This document shows, one piece after another, positions 9,433 through 16,358 of a stretch of DNA of 35,807 bases; position 1 is the stretch's first letter; each line of letters opens with the position of its first letter. The DNA is from Streptomyces hilarionis (GTDB lineage: Bacteria > Actinomycetota > Actinomycetes > Streptomycetales > Streptomycetaceae): contig NZ_JAHHIT010000096.1 in NCBI RefSeq assembly GCF_024539675.1, positions 1 to 35,807 on the forward strand, given 5' to 3'. A model generated the notes under the pieces. That model searched no databases and had not been told where the DNA came from. It saw only the letters and a list, made by a program, of their open reading frames with translations. The position numbers and the translations under genes are program-made.

Positions 9433-10241
9433 GAACGGATCTCCTGAGTGCAGCACTTGATGCCGCCGCCGGCCTTCCGGAACTCCGAGAGGTCGACGGG
9501 GACGGGGACATAGCCGCGCTCGCCGAGCCGCGCGGCGAGGGTCTCGGCCTGCGGCGCGATGAAGACGTGGCGACCGTCGGAGACCGAGTTCAGACCGAAC
9601 GCCATGGCGTCGTCACGGGTGGCGAGCACCGCGTCCGGGTACAGCCCGGCGAGCACCGCGCGGCTCCCGGCGGAGAACGCCTGCGGGTAGTACGCGATGT
9701 TGTCGTCGTCCAGGACGAACAACGCCGTGTCCAGGTGGTAGAAGTGCGGGTCCACCAGGGTCAGGCTGATCACCGGATGGCCGAAGAACTCCTGCACCTC
9801 CCGGTGCGCCTCGCGCGTCGTGCGGAACCCGGTGCCGGCCAGCACGTAGCGGCCGGTCCACACCAGGTCGCCCTCGCCCTCGCAGACGGACTCGGGCCGG
9901 TGGACCTCGTAGCCGGCCGTGCGGAACCAGCTGTCGTAGTGGTCGGACTCGGGCCGCCGCTCCGGCGCGTGGAACAGGGAGCCGAAGACCCGGCCCGCCA
10001 CCACGACCGCCGAGTTGGCGGCGAAGACCATGTCGGGCAGACCGGGGGCCGGCTCCACGGCGTCCACCGTGTGGCCGTGCGTCCGGTAGGCGCTGATCAG
10101 CGTCTGCCACTGCTCCTGGGCGAGGTCGACGTCCACGGGAGTGTCGGGACGCATCCAGGGGTTGATCGCGTACTGGACGGCGAAGTGCCGGGGTTCGCAG
10201 ACGAGGAAGCGCCGGGGGCGCCGTACACGGGTCTCGGCCAC
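9429..10241 (-). CDS. Guanidino-group hydrolase (DDAH / arginine dihydrolase superfamily)
   Basis: A 270-residue pentein-fold amidinohydrolase. Automatic annotation would probably call it dimethylarginine dimethylaminohydrolase (ddaH). Visible active-site residues are an acidic pair (D70 in LPDMVF; E123 in EGEGD), H169 in FYHLDT, and a cysteine near the C-terminus in GGGIKCCT (C263 or C264). The segment after D70 reads FAANSA. As I recall, true DDAH enzymes have an acidic Glu-Asp pair there, whereas arginine dihydrolases (ArgZ/AgrE type, arginine to ornithine, ammonia and carbon dioxide) have an asparagine. Because the coupled next gene uses ornithine, an arginine dihydrolase role is attractive. 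The GTG at 10241 has GGAGG 9 bases upstream. An asparagine alone does not settle the substrate. Confidence 0.85.
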   Translation of the reverse strand: MAETRVRRPRRFLVCEPRHFAVQYAINPWMRPDTPVDVDLAQEQWQTLISAYRTHGHTVDAVEPAPGLPDMVFAANSAVVVAGRVFGSLFHAPERRPESDHYDSWFRTAGYEVHRPESVCEGEGDLVWTGRYVLAGTGFRTTREAHREVQEFFGHPVISLTLVDPHFYHLDTALFVLDDDNIAYYPQAFSAGSRAVLAGLYPDAVLATRDDAMAFGLNSVSDGRHVFIAPQAETLAARLGERGYVPVPVDLSEFRKAGGGIKCCTQEIRS

Positions 10242-10289
10242 AGAGGGGGTCCTCCGTTTCCCTGCGGATGTCGACTGAGGGTTGACACC

Positions 10290-10319
10290 ACGGTAGGAAC
10301 TGACGGGGACGCACGACAA
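10290..10319 (-). promoter_or_regulatory. Putative promoter of the hydrolase-rocD operon
   Basis: On the minus strand TTGTCG (10319-10314) and TACCGT (10295-10290) are separated by 18 bases. This is a reasonable sigma-HrdB-type promoter about 50 bases upstream of the GTG at 10241. The paired dyads at 10341-10386 lie just upstream of it. Confidence 0.5.
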
Positions 10320-10340
10320 GGAACGAGCATTGCGTGTCCG

Positions 10341-10386
10341 CGCAGTAATGCTGCGTGATGATCCGCCCATACGCAGGCATGCTGCG
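10341..10386. promoter_or_regulatory. Two 15-bp dyads, likely Lrp/AsnC operator
   Basis: CGCAGTAATGCTGCG (10341-10355) and CGCAGGCATGCTGCG (10372-10386) share the perfect arms CGCAG and CTGCG around a 5-base centre. Their centres are 31 bases apart, three helical turns, so they face the same side of DNA. They sit between the Lrp/AsnC gene and the promoter of the hydrolase-rocD operon, about 22 to 67 bases upstream of its -35. This is the position expected for an activating Lrp-family oligomer. Assignment to the adjacent regulator is inference. Confidence 0.6.
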
Positions 10387-10397
10387 CGCGCGGAGGT

Positions 10398-10883
10398 TTA
10401 TTCGGGAGCGGGCTGGGTCGCGCCCGCCTCCGGGCTCTCCGGCAGCAGGTGGGACAGGACCATCACGCTGATCGTCTTGCGGATGAACGGCTCGGCCCGG
10501 ATGCGTTCCAGCACGTTCTCGAAGTGCTCCACGTCCCGCGCCCGCACGTGCAGCAGCGCGTCCGCGCCGCCCGTCACCGTCATCGCCGCGGTGATCTCCG
10601 GATGGTTGCGCACCACCTCCGCCAGCCGCCGGGGCGGTGCGGCGCCCTCGCAGTACACCTCGACATAGGCCTCGGTGCGCCAGCCCAGCGCCGACGGCTC
10701 CACCGTGGCCGTGAACCCCGTGATCACCCCGGTCTCCCGCAGCCGGTCCACCCGGCGCTTGACGGCCGTCGAGGACAGGCCGATCGCGATGCCGATCTCG
10801 GCGAAGCTCGTCCTGGCGTTCGCCATCAGAGCGGTGATGATCTTCCGGTCGAGCTCGTCGAACGGGGCGGGCGCGCTGTTCAT
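10398..10883 (-). CDS. Lrp/AsnC-family transcriptional regulator
   Basis: A 161-residue feast/famine regulator. The N-terminal winged helix-turn-helix (about 8-60) contains LDRKIITALMANARTSFAEI and GLSSTAVKRRVDRLRETGVI, a standard AsnC HTH. The C-terminal RAM ligand-binding domain (about 70-150) includes PEITAAMTVTGGADALLHVRA, the usual turn and beta-strand of the effector pocket. The ATG at 10883 lacks a ribosome site, but TACAGT lies 6 bases before it, so the transcript is probably leaderless. It is transcribed in the same direction as the hydrolase-rocD pair, which starts about 156 bases downstream, and divergently from the response-regulator operon. Its likely role is amino-acid-responsive control of the arginine/ornithine genes; the effector cannot be read from sequence. 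Confidence 0.92.
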   Translation of the reverse strand: MNSAPAPFDELDRKIITALMANARTSFAEIGIAIGLSSTAVKRRVDRLRETGVITGFTATVEPSALGWRTEAYVEVYCEGAAPPRRLAEVVRNHPEITAAMTVTGGADALLHVRARDVEHFENVLERIRAEPFIRKTISVMVLSHLLPESPEAGATQPAPE

Positions 10884-10889
10884 GCGGGC

Positions 10890-10895
10890 ACTGTA
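10890..10895 (-). promoter_or_regulatory. -10 element of a leaderless Lrp/AsnC promoter
   Basis: TACAGT on the minus strand ends 6 bases before the ATG at 10883. Transcription would start at or next to the A of the start codon, consistent with the absence of a Shine-Dalgarno sequence. The -35 is not clear. Confidence 0.5.
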
Positions 10896-10925
10896 GGACA
10901 GCGTGCGCGGCGGCACCCCCGTACA

Positions 10926-10954
10926 TGTCCAGCGGCGCGGATCGCCCCTACACT
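10926..10954 (+). promoter_or_regulatory. Leaderless promoter of the LytTR-symporter-kinase operon
   Basis: TACACT (10949-10954) lies 8 bases before the ATG at 10963. There is no ribosome site, so a leaderless message is likely. A weak -35, TGTCCA (10926-10931), stands 17 bases upstream. The promoter is divergent from that of the Lrp/AsnC gene within a 79-base intergenic region. Confidence 0.5.
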
Positions 10955-10962
10955 CCACCTTC

Positions 10963-11727
10963 ATGCTGCGCGCCCTCGCCGTCGACGACGAACGTCCCTC
11001 GCTGGAAGAGCTGCTCTACCTGCTCACCGCGGATCCCCGCATCGGCAGCGTCGAGGGCGCCGGCGACGCGACCGAGGCGCTGCGCCGCATCAACCGGGCG
11101 CTGGAGTCCGGACCGCACGGCCCCGAGGCCGTCGACGTCGTCTTCCTCGACATCCAGATGCCCGGCCTCGACGGCCTCGACCTCGCCCGGCTCCTCACCG
11201 GCTTCGCCCGACCGCCCCTGGTCGTGTTCGTCACCGCCCACGAGGACTTCGCCGTCCAGGCCTTCGACCTCAAGGCCGTCGACTACGTCCTCAAGCCCGT
11301 GCGCAAGGAACGCCTCGCCGAAGCCGTCCGTCGCGTCGTCGAACGCCGGGCGGCCGAACTGCGCGGCGCCGCCCCGCCCATCCCCGTGCACGAGCCCGAC
11401 CCGGACCACATACCCGTCGAACTCGGCGGCGTCACCCGCTTCGTCGCCGTCGACGACATCACCCACGTCGAGGCCCGGGGCGACTACGCCCGCCTGCACA
11501 CCGACCGCGGCAGCCACCTCGTACGCATCCCGCTGTCCACCCTGGAGGAGCGCTGGCGCGCCCGCGGCTTCGTCCGCATCCACCGCCGCCACCTCGTCGC
11601 CCTGCGCCACATAGGCGAACTGCGCCTGGACGCGGGCACGGTGAGCGTCCTGGTCGGCGGCGAGGAACTCCAGGTCAGCCGTCGGCACGCCCGCGAGCTG
11701 CGCGACCTGCTGATGCGGAGGCCCTGA
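10963..11727 (+). CDS. LytTR-family response regulator
   Basis: A two-component DNA-binding regulator of 254 residues. The receiver domain (1-125) has the acidic pocket VDDE (8-10), phospho-acceptor D63 in FLDIQMPGLDG, T91 and K111 in VLKPVRK. After a proline-rich linker the LytTR domain (about 150-250) shows HVEARGDYARLHT and RIHRRHLVALRHIGEL, the typical beta-rich DNA-binding fold. The ATG at 10963 is chosen because TACACT precedes it by 8 bases; the frame stays open upstream to 10903 but that part resembles nothing. It heads a four-gene operon with a DUF485-like protein, a symporter and its likely partner kinase. Comparable LytS/LytTR pairs in E. coli (BtsSR, YpdAB) sense pyruvate and control a transporter, so regulation of the neighbouring symporter is the obvious inference. 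Confidence 0.93.
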   Translation: MLRALAVDDERPSLEELLYLLTADPRIGSVEGAGDATEALRRINRALESGPHGPEAVDVVFLDIQMPGLDGLDLARLLTGFARPPLVVFVTAHEDFAVQAFDLKAVDYVLKPVRKERLAEAVRRVVERRAAELRGAAPPIPVHEPDPDHIPVELGGVTRFVAVDDITHVEARGDYARLHTDRGSHLVRIPLSTLEERWRARGFVRIHRRHLVALRHIGELRLDAGTVSVLVGGEELQVSRRHARELRDLLMRRP

Positions 11728-11729
11728 CC

Positions 11730-12128
11730 GTGCCCCACCAGGACCCCGCGGACCGCCGCGTCGTCGTCACCGGCCCCGCCCGTCGCACGCTCCCGCACGC
11801 ACGACTGCGCTCGCGCGGCCGGTACCCGCACCCCTCCGGCTCCTACCGCCCGCGCACCGAGATCGACGAGCAGACCACCCTCGGCGACACCTACGTCCGC
11901 TCCCTGATGCGCTCCCAACTGCGCGCCGCCCTCACGGTGTTCGCCGTCCTCGCGCTGCTCGTCGGCCCGCTGCCCCTGCTGTTCGCGGCGATGCCCGACG
12001 CCCACCGGCTGGAGTGGGCGGTCCTCGGCTTCTGCCTCTACGCCCCGCTCGTCCTGCTCGCCCGCTGGTACGTGCGCCGCGCCGAGCGCAACGAGCGCGA
12101 CTTCGTGCGGCTGGTCGAGGACCGGTGA
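11730..12128 (+). CDS. DUF485-like small membrane protein
   Basis: A 132-residue protein beginning at a GTG two bases after the response-regulator stop and ending with GTGA, where the symporter start overlaps its stop. The N-terminal 60 residues are basic and proline-rich. Two hydrophobic segments follow (about 66-91, including LRAALTVFAVLALLVG, and 95-113), then a charged tail ending RRAERNERDFVRLVEDR. This layout matches DUF485 proteins such as E. coli YjcH, encoded immediately before the ActP acetate symporter and thought to assist it. The N-terminal extension is longer than in YjcH. Recognition rests on size, topology, the cytoplasmic tail and the invariant position before an SSS symporter. 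No enzymatic motif is present. Confidence 0.8.
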   Translation: MPHQDPADRRVVVTGPARRTLPHARLRSRGRYPHPSGSYRPRTEIDEQTTLGDTYVRSLMRSQLRAALTVFAVLALLVGPLPLLFAAMPDAHRLEWAVLGFCLYAPLVLLARWYVRRAERNERDFVRLVEDR

Positions 12129-13855
12129 ACCCGACCTTCGCCGTCCCGGCGGTCGCCCTGGTCGTGGTCGCCACCGTGCTCGTCGGCGCGTTCGGCCTGC
12201 GCATCTCCCGGACCACCTCCGACTTCTACGTCGCCTCCCGCACCGTGGGCCCCCGCCTCAACGCGGCCGCCATCAGCGGCGAGTACCTCTCCGCCGCCTC
12301 CTTCCTCGGGATCGCCGGCCTCGTCCTGGTCCAGGGACCGGACATGCTCTGGTACCCGGTCGGGTACACCGCCGGCTATCTGGTGCTCCTGCTGTTCGTC
12401 GCCGCCCCGCTGCGCCGCTCGGGCGCCTACACGCTCCCCGACTTCGCGGAGGCGCGCCTCGCCTCACAGATGGTCAGACGGCTCGCGGGCGCCTTCGTCG
12501 TCGGCGTGGGCTGGCTCTACCTCATACCTCAACTCCAGGGCGCCGGACTGACGTTGACCGTGCTGACCGGCGCGCCCGACTCGCTCGGCGGGGTCATCGT
12601 CGCCGTGGTGGTCACGGCGACCGTCGCCGCCGGCGGCATGCGCAGCATCACCTTCGTGCAGGCCTTCCAGTACTGGCTCAAACTCACCGCGCTCCTCGTG
12701 CCCGCCCTCTTCCTGGCGCTCGCCTGGCAGGGCGACGGCGCTCCCCGCGACGCCTTCGAGGAACCGCCCGCCTTCCGCGACCAGCGGGTCGTCCGGGTCG
12801 ACGCCGGCCTCGACCTCGAACTGGACCGCCCGCTGACCGTCACGGTGGACGGCACGGTCGACGGCCGCCCGTACGAGGGCGCCGTGGTGCGGCTGGCCGC
12901 CGGATCCCACCACATCGAGCGGGACGCGCGCCTCACCTTCGCCCGGGGCGCCGCGGTCCCCGCCGCCGAACGCGGCAGCAACGGCGGCATGTCGACCTCC
13001 CTGGCCGCCGGCCGTGAGGAACGCCCCCTGTACGCCACCTACGGGCTGATCCTCGCCACGTTCCTCGGCACCATGGGCCTGCCGCACGTCGTCGTCCGCT
13101 TCTACACCAGCCCGCACGGAGTGGCCGCGCGCCGCACCACGGTCGCCGTCCTCGCGCTCATCGGCGCGTTCTACCTCCTGCCGCCCCTCTACGGCGCCCT
13201 CGGCCGCCTCTACACCCCCGAGCTCGCCCTCAGCGGCGACGCCGACGCCGCCGTCCTGCTGCTGCCCGACCGGGTGATCGGCGGCCTCGGCGGCGACCTG
13301 CTCGGCGCGCTGGTGGCCGGGGGCGCGTTCGCCGCGTTCCTGTCCACGGCGTCCGGGCTGACGATGGCCGTGGCGGGCGTCCTCGCGCAGGACGTGCTGC
13401 CGTCCCGGGGCGTGCGGCACTTCCGGCTGGGCACCGGCCTCGCCATGGCCGCACCCCTCGCGGCGAGTCTCCTCGTGGGCGGCCTGCCGGTCGCCGACGC
13501 GGTCGGGCTGGCCTTCGCGGTGTCGGCGTCCTCCTTCTGCCCGCTGCTGGTCCTGGGCATCTGGTGGCGGCGGCTGACCCCGCCCGGCGCCGCCGCCGGG
13601 ATGCTCGTCGGCGGCGGCTCGGCCTTCGTCGCCGTCGCGGCGACCATGGCGGGCCTGCCCGGCACGGGCTCCGTGCACGCCCTGCTCGCCTGGCCCGCGC
13701 TGTGGTCCGTGCCGCTCGGCTTCCTCACCATGATCCTGGTGTCCCTGGCCACCCCGGGCCGCGTCCCGGCCGGCACGGCGGCGATCCTGGCCCGCTTCCA
13801 CCTGCCGGAGGAGCTGCGCACGGACGAACTGCGGGCCGCGGAGGCGAGGGCGTGA
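12125..13855 (+). CDS. Sodium:solute symporter (acetate/pyruvate-type, SSS family)
   Basis: A 576-residue integral membrane transporter of the SSS family, ActP/MctP branch, expected to import a small monocarboxylate with sodium. Early helices carry the family sequences TSDFYVASRTVGPRLNAAAI and SGEYLSAASFLGIAGL. Later ones include GTMGLPHVVVRFYTSP (315-330) and AAFLSTASGLTMAVAGVLAQD. About twelve or more hydrophobic segments are visible. A 95-residue soluble insert (about 203-300), rich in beta-forming sequence such as LTVTVDGTVDGRPYEGAVV, separates two helices and is absent from E. coli ActP as I recall it. The GTG at 12125 overlaps the stop of the DUF485-like gene (GTGA) and the end overlaps the kinase start the same way. 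Substrate is inferred from family and from the LytS/LytTR setting only. Confidence 0.9.
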   Translation: MNPTFAVPAVALVVVATVLVGAFGLRISRTTSDFYVASRTVGPRLNAAAISGEYLSAASFLGIAGLVLVQGPDMLWYPVGYTAGYLVLLLFVAAPLRRSGAYTLPDFAEARLASQMVRRLAGAFVVGVGWLYLIPQLQGAGLTLTVLTGAPDSLGGVIVAVVVTATVAAGGMRSITFVQAFQYWLKLTALLVPALFLALAWQGDGAPRDAFEEPPAFRDQRVVRVDAGLDLELDRPLTVTVDGTVDGRPYEGAVVRLAAGSHHIERDARLTFARGAAVPAAERGSNGGMSTSLAAGREERPLYATYGLILATFLGTMGLPHVVVRFYTSPHGVAARRTTVAVLALIGAFYLLPPLYGALGRLYTPELALSGDADAAVLLLPDRVIGGLGGDLLGALVAGGAFAAFLSTASGLTMAVAGVLAQDVLPSRGVRHFRLGTGLAMAAPLAASLLVGGLPVADAVGLAFAVSASSFCPLLVLGIWWRRLTPPGAAAGMLVGGGSAFVAVAATMAGLPGTGSVHALLAWPALWSVPLGFLTMILVSLATPGRVPAGTAAILARFHLPEELRTDELRAAEARA

Positions 13856-15057
13856 GCAGTTTCCTCGCGGGCGTGTGCATCGCGATCCTGCCGTTCCTCG
13901 CCGCCGGCTTCTGGCTGGGCCGGCGCACCGCCCGCCCACCGGGCCTGGGCGGCCTGGGCACCCCCGTCGAGCACGCCACCTTCCAGACCCTGCACACCGC
14001 CTCCCTCGCCTCACCCCCGCTGCGCGCCGGCCTCACGGAGGAGACGGCCCGCAGATCGGCCCGCCGGCTGCGCACGCTGCTCGGCACGGACGCCCTGTGC
14101 CTGACCGACCACAAGGAGGTGCTGGCCTGGGACGGGGTGGGGTCGCATCACCGCGCCGAGATCATGGACAGGCTGGCCGGCCCGCTGGAGAGCGGCCGCG
14201 GCGAGGCCTTCCGCCTCACCTGCGAGCACGCCGACTGCCCCGTCCGCTGGGCCGTGGTGACCCCGCTCACCGTCGACGACCGGGTGCACGGCGCCCTCGT
14301 CGCGTGCGCGCCCCGTGAGTCCGCCGTCCTCGTCCGGGCGGCGGGCGAGGTGGCCCGCTGGGTGAGCGTCCAACTGGAGCTGGCCGACCTCGACCGGTCC
14401 CGCACGCGCCTCATCGAGGCCGAGATCAAGGCCCTGCGCGCGCAGATCTCCCCGCACTTCGTGTTCAACTCGCTCGCCGTGATCGCCTCGTTCGTGCGCA
14501 CCGACCCCGAACGCGCCCGGGAACTGCTCCTGGAGTTCGCCGACTTCACCCGCTACTCGTTCCGCAGGCACGGCGACTTCACCACGCTCGCCGACGAACT
14601 GCACGCCATCGACCACTATCTGGCCCTGGTCCGGGCCCGCTTCGGCGACCGCCTCGCCGTCACGCTCCAGATCGCCCCCGAGGTCCTGCCGGTGGCCCTG
14701 CCGTTCCTGTGTCTCCAGCCGCTCGTGGAGAACGCCGTCAAACACGGGCTGGAGGGCAAGGCCGGCACCTGCCACATCCGGATCACGGCTCAGGACGCGG
14801 GCGCCGAGGCCCTCGTCGTCATCGAGGACGACGGCGCGGGCATGGACCCGGTGGTGCTGCGCCGCATCCTGGCCGGCGAGGTCAGCCCGTCCGGCGGCAT
14901 CGGCCTGTCCAACGTGGACGACCGGCTGCGCCAGGTCTACGGCGACGACCACGGACTCGTGATCGAGACCGCCCTGGGAGCGGGCATGAAGATCACCGCC
15001 CGGCTGCCCAAGTACCAGCCCGGCGTGCACTCGGCGGGCCGCCTCGCCCCCGGCTGA
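13852..15057 (+). CDS. LytS-type sensor histidine kinase
   Basis: A 401-residue kinase, partner of the LytTR regulator three genes upstream. One N-terminal transmembrane segment (about 5-23) is followed by a GAF-like sensor region (45-175) that contains a cysteine pair, LTCEHADC (C124, C129). The His_kinase domain has QISPHFVFNSL with the phospho-acceptor H202. The HATPase_c domain (about 285-385) shows LQPLVENAVKHGL, EDDGAGMD and SGGIGLSNVDDRL. Unlike BtsS or LytS with several membrane helices, this protein has only one, so sensing is probably cytoplasmic or through the symporter. The GTG overlaps the symporter stop (GTGA). Its stop lies back-to-back with that of the convergent small membrane protein. 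Confidence 0.92.
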   Translation: MSSFLAGVCIAILPFLAAGFWLGRRTARPPGLGGLGTPVEHATFQTLHTASLASPPLRAGLTEETARRSARRLRTLLGTDALCLTDHKEVLAWDGVGSHHRAEIMDRLAGPLESGRGEAFRLTCEHADCPVRWAVVTPLTVDDRVHGALVACAPRESAVLVRAAGEVARWVSVQLELADLDRSRTRLIEAEIKALRAQISPHFVFNSLAVIASFVRTDPERARELLLEFADFTRYSFRRHGDFTTLADELHAIDHYLALVRARFGDRLAVTLQIAPEVLPVALPFLCLQPLVENAVKHGLEGKAGTCHIRITAQDAGAEALVVIEDDGAGMDPVVLRRILAGEVSPSGGIGLSNVDDRLRQVYGDDHGLVIETALGAGMKITARLPKYQPGVHSAGRLAPG

Positions 15058-15065
15058 TCAGCCGG
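15050..15065. terminator. 16-base palindrome made from two abutting stop codons
   Basis: CCGGCTGATCAGCCGG is a perfect palindrome whose centre TGATCA is the kinase stop (15055-15057) joined to the reverse stop of the small membrane protein (15058-15060). With no intergenic space, it is the only obvious candidate for ending transcription on both strands. Function is inferred. Confidence 0.4.
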
Positions 15066-15228
15066 TTCTCGTCACCACCAGGGCCAGCGTGATCAGCCCG
15101 AGCACGACCCAGCCGAACCACAGCCAGCCGTTGCTGCCGAGCGCCACCGTGTAGGCGCTCACCATGACGAGCGCGCCCATGGTGAGCACTCCCATGGTCT
15201 TCGTGGAACTGTCCGTGGTACCGGCCAT
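15058..15228 (-). CDS. Small two-helix membrane protein, unknown
   Basis: A 56-residue hypothetical protein. After a short polar N-terminus (MAGTTDSSTK) it has two hydrophobic segments, about 11-30 (MGVLTMGALVMVSAYTVAL) and 35-52 (WLWFGWVVLGLITLALVV), joined by the turn GSNG, and ends with VTRTG. The ATG at 15228 has GAGGAGG 8 bases upstream, a strong ribosome site, which together with the codon bias makes the gene convincing. It follows the CtaG-type gene on the same strand with 62 bases between. It could be a small accessory of the respiratory chain by position, but there is no direct evidence. It has no Cys or His that might bind metal. Confidence 0.8.
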   Translation of the reverse strand: MAGTTDSSTKTMGVLTMGALVMVSAYTVALGSNGWLWFGWVVLGLITLALVVTRTG

Positions 15229-15290
15229 CGCGACACCCTCCTCGGGGCCGCCCCTGAGCGGGGCGCGTCCCCCTCCATGGTGCCCCGGGT

Positions 15291-16241
15291 TCAGCGCCCG
15301 CGTGCGTCGAGTGACGCAAGATAGGCGTTGTAGGCCTCCAGCTCCTGGTCCCCGTCGCGGTCGGCGGCCCGGTCCTTGCGCCTGGCCTGCCGCTGCTCGG
15401 AGCCGTACCACTGGAACAGCAGCGCGATCAGCACCAGCACCGACGGGACCTCGCTGAACGCCCAGGCGATGCCGCCCGCCGCGTTCTGGTCGGACAGGGC
15501 GTCGATCCCGAGGGAGGCGGGCGGGTTCTTGAACGTCTCCACCATCGGCTGCGAGGCCATCATCAGCGCGATGCCGAAGAACGCGTGGAACGGCATGCCC
15601 GCGAACAGCTCCAGCATCCGCATCAGGTAGCCCGGCCGGTTCGGCCCCGGGTCCACGCCGATGATCGGCCAGAAGAACACCACGCCCACGGCCAGGAAGT
15701 GCACCATCATCGCCAGGTGCCCCGTCCTCGACCCCATCAGGAAGTCGAACAGCGGCGTGAAGTACAGCGCGTAGAGGCTCGCGATGAACAGCGGGATGGT
15801 GAACGCGGGATGGGTGACGATGCGCAGGTACCGGCTGTGCAGGAGCATCAGCAGCACCTCGCGCGGCCCCTTGCGGCCCCGGCCGGCGGCCGGCAGCGCC
15901 CGCAGCGCGAGCGTCATCGGCGCGCCGAGCAGGATGAGGATCGGCGACAGCATGCTGATCACCATGTGCTGCACCATGTGCACGCTGAACATGACCATGC
16001 CGTAGTCGTTGAGCCGGGTGCACATCACCAGCGCGACGGTCAGCACGCCGACGACGAACGACACCGTCCGCCCGGCCGACCAGGCGTCGCCGCGCCGCCG
16101 CAGCCGCAGCACGCCCCACGCGTACAGGCCGAGCCCCACCGCGCAGGCGACGAGGAAGAACGGGTCCGCCGACCACTGAAGACCGCGTCCCAGCGTGAAC
16201 GGCGGCAGATCCATGGTCATGCCGTGCCCGCCGTGATCCAT
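15291..16241 (-). CDS. ctaG: Cytochrome c oxidase assembly protein (CtaG / caa3_CtaG family)
   Basis: A 316-residue polytopic membrane protein of the Bacillus-CtaG type, involved in biogenesis of the copper centre of cytochrome c oxidase. The N-terminus MDHGGHGMTMD is rich in His and Met, a plausible copper-binding tail. Seven or so hydrophobic segments follow, with the family sequences FSVHMVQHMVISMLSPILI, MHFLAVGVVFFWPIIGVDP-type text near the middle, and MPFHAFFGIALMM. Conserved histidines in VHMVQHM and PFHAF are typical. The C-terminal 40 residues are charged. The ATG at 16241 has AGGAG 8 bases upstream. Streptomyces usually carry more than one copy of this family, some linked to copper supply, so the exact client oxidase is uncertain. 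Confidence 0.88.
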   Translation of the reverse strand: MDHGGHGMTMDLPPFTLGRGLQWSADPFFLVACAVGLGLYAWGVLRLRRRGDAWSAGRTVSFVVGVLTVALVMCTRLNDYGMVMFSVHMVQHMVISMLSPILILLGAPMTLALRALPAAGRGRKGPREVLLMLLHSRYLRIVTHPAFTIPLFIASLYALYFTPLFDFLMGSRTGHLAMMVHFLAVGVVFFWPIIGVDPGPNRPGYLMRMLELFAGMPFHAFFGIALMMASQPMVETFKNPPASLGIDALSDQNAAGGIAWAFSEVPSVLVLIALLFQWYGSEQRQARRKDRAADRDGDQELEAYNAYLASLDARGR

Positions 16242-16297
16242 TGCGCCGGCTCCTGATTCGTGGGGGGTTGTACGATTCCTGCCGCCCCAAGAGTAGA

Positions 16298-16331
16298 GCC
16301 GCCCCCGGCGATCTCCGTCACCGGGGGCGGC
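16298..16331 (-). terminator. Rho-independent-like terminator after pfkA
   Basis: GCCGCCCCCGG (16298-16308) pairs perfectly with CCGGGGGCGGC (16321-16331) across a 12-base loop. On the minus strand the stem is followed by TCTACTCTT. It lies about 28 bases after the phosphofructokinase stop and before the CtaG gene, so it separates the two. Confidence 0.7.
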
Positions 16332-16358
16332 CGTGGCCGTGGCTCTCCCGCCCGCGCG

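Noticed and set aside
5683..9447. A 1254-codon open frame on the plus strand opposite the phosphatases and rocD
   Set aside because: It is antisense to genes with clear domains, and its Gly/Arg/Val-rich translation shows no motif.
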